Origin: Phenylobacterium sp. SCN 69-14
Lineage (GTDB): Bacteria > Pseudomonadota > Alphaproteobacteria > Caulobacterales > Caulobacteraceae
Length of the DNA: 32,853 nt
NCBI GenBank assembly: GCA_001724985.1
Contig: MEEW01000005.1
Span: 1 to 32,853 of the forward strand
Reading direction: 5' to 3'
Position numbers and translations under genes: made by a program. This document shows, piece by piece, positions 31,597 to 32,853 of this stretch. The notes beneath the pieces were generated by a model, which saw only the letters and a program-made list of their open reading frames with translations, made no database searches and had not been told where the DNA came from. How positions within the stretch are numbered: the first letter of the stretch is position 1; each line of letters begins with the position of its first letter.

Positions 31597-32051
31597 AACG
31601 CGATGGGCGCGAGGTTCCTAGGGACCTCGCGCGAGAAGGAAAAATCCGTGACGGAAGCGGGGGCGGTGTCGTCTCCTTCGGTCCAGATGTGGACATAGCG
31701 CCAAATCGAGCCCAGGCAGGTGATCACGTTCTCAAGGGCGCTTTGGGGCAAGAACAGACTTGCTTCCAAGCCCGTCTCCTCGGGACGACTGGCCTCGTAG
31801 TAGAAGCGGCCGACCTCCTGCAGCCCTTCAGGACTAAAGTCGATATCCGGTCCCAGAGGCGAAACCCAGATTCGAATTGATTTGGCCCGGTGGGCCTTAG
31901 GGGCGACGACTTGGCCTTCGATGTCGAGACCTCGCGTATAGAGAAGCCCGCCTTGAAAGCGTTGCTCAACTGGCGTCGACGGTGGGCTCAACCCAACGTG
32001 CAGGTTCCAGTCCCATTTCTGAATCTCGATTAGGAACCGATCCGAAGTCAT
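31593..32051 (-). CDS. Hypothetical protein, no family recognised
   Basis: 152 aa MTSDRFLIEIQKWDWNLHVGLSPPSTPVEQRFQGGLLYTRG...; visibly lower GC than neighbours; 4-nt convergent overlap with the GNAT gene. Confidence 0.65.
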   Translation of the reverse strand: MTSDRFLIEIQKWDWNLHVGLSPPSTPVEQRFQGGLLYTRGLDIEGQVVAPKAHRAKSIRIWVSPLGPDIDFSPEGLQEVGRFYYEASRPEETGLEASLFLPQSALENVITCLGSIWRYVHIWTEGDDTAPASVTDFSFSREVPRNLAPIAF

Positions 32052-32128
32052 ACGTTCGTATGTACTCGTTTTGTTCGAGGGGGGCAATCGTCCCGCATCT
32101 CGTCACTGAGTCTCCGTTCCTGACGGCT

Positions 32129-32853
32129 CTAAGCCGGACAGTTCCGCGGCGCGGCCTTGGCGCGGGCCAGCTCGGCCCTGGCCTTCCTCATGTCGGCCTG
32201 GAATTGCGGGTCGGCGTGCAGGCGGGCGACCATGGCGCCGGCCAGGGTGCGGCCGGCCTCGATGTCGCTGGCGTAGTGGACGCCGCAGATGATCCGGCTC
32301 TCGCCGATCTGCTTGCCGACCGCCAGCATGTCGTCGGCCTTGGCCGGGGCCAGCTCGGCCAGGATCAGAGACCAGCTCCAGCCGGTCATGGAATGGCCCG
32401 ACGGATAGGAGGCGTTGGTCTTCATCCAGTCCTCGCGCGGAACGCAGATCGGCCGGTCGTCGCCGATCATCGGGCGCGCGCGGTTGTAGTGGTCCTTGGC
32501 CGGCTTGCCGACGGTGCGCACGTCCAGCTCGACCCGGTGCAGGATGCGCAAGGTCGCCGGGGTCTGCTTCTCGTCGATGGAGACGCCGAGCCGGCAGGAA
32601 TACTGCTTCAGCGCCCCGCCGCCCCACAGGTCGTTGTCGACCATGGCCTGTTTCCAGCGCGGGGTGTCGTTCAGGGCCCGGGTCTCCAGATAGCGCGCGC
32701 GGTCGGCCTGGCCGATCAGGCTGTCGGGGGCCGGCGGCGGGCCGAGCAGGGTCGCGCCGTCGATGACGCCTTGGGCCAGATAGCCGGTGAGGCTGGTCGG
32801 GATCGGGTTGACCAGCGGGGCGTCCAGGCTCTCGTCGACGAGCTGCGGCGAGG
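32129..32853 (-). CDS. Class A non-specific acid phosphatase / PAP2 family protein (5' end beyond window)
   Basis: KDHYNRARPM, YPSGHSMTGWSW, SRIICGVHYASDIEAGR phosphatase signature; frame stays open to the window edge (...LTGYLAQGVIDGATLLGPPPAPDS...). Confidence 0.92.
   Translation of the reverse strand, partial: SPQLVDESLDAPLVNPIPTSLTGYLAQGVIDGATLLGPPPAPDSLIGQADRARYLETRALNDTPRWKQAMVDNDLWGGGALKQYSCRLGVSIDEKQTPATLRILHRVELDVRTVGKPAKDHYNRARPMIGDDRPICVPREDWMKTNASYPSGHSMTGWSWSLILAELAPAKADDMLAVGKQIGESRIICGVHYASDIEAGRTLAGAMVARLHADPQFQADMRKARAELARAKAAPRNCPA

Overview
GC-rich chromosomal window; gene content and repeat style suggest an alphaproteobacterium, probably Caulobacterales (inference). I see no phage, transposase, CRISPR array or RNA gene. 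It reads as a mostly ordinary metabolic and envelope region. Recognisable blocks: (i) a beta-oxidation pair, fadJ/fadB-like then thiolase (minus), divergent from an SDR; (ii) a ydbH-ynbE-ydbL-type operon for intermembrane lipid transport; (iii) a glyoxylate-shunt cluster aceA / DUF4170-like / aceB (minus), divergent from a ScfR/RamB-like XRE regulator; (iv) a regulator with two TetR-type HTH domains; (v) a 2OG-Fe(II) oxygenase, an OmpA-type lipoprotein and a CPA2 (Kef-like) antiporter; (vi) CoA-transferase subunits A and B; (vii) an exported MsrA, a GT39-family glycosyltransferase and an Oar-like TonB-dependent receptor; (viii) agmatine deiminase plus N-carbamoylputrescine amidase, a GNAT, an orphan ORF and a class A acid phosphatase/PAP2. 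The best second-look items are non-coding: clustered CTGTnACAG and TTGTAAATC sites between aceA and its putative regulator, a four-half-site GTGAC array upstream of the TonB receptor, a PsrA-like box upstream of the fad genes, and two composite palindromic elements. A frame-broken lipoprotein gene and a lower-GC orphan ORF are also worth checking. I did not find convincing evidence of a wholly new multi-gene system.
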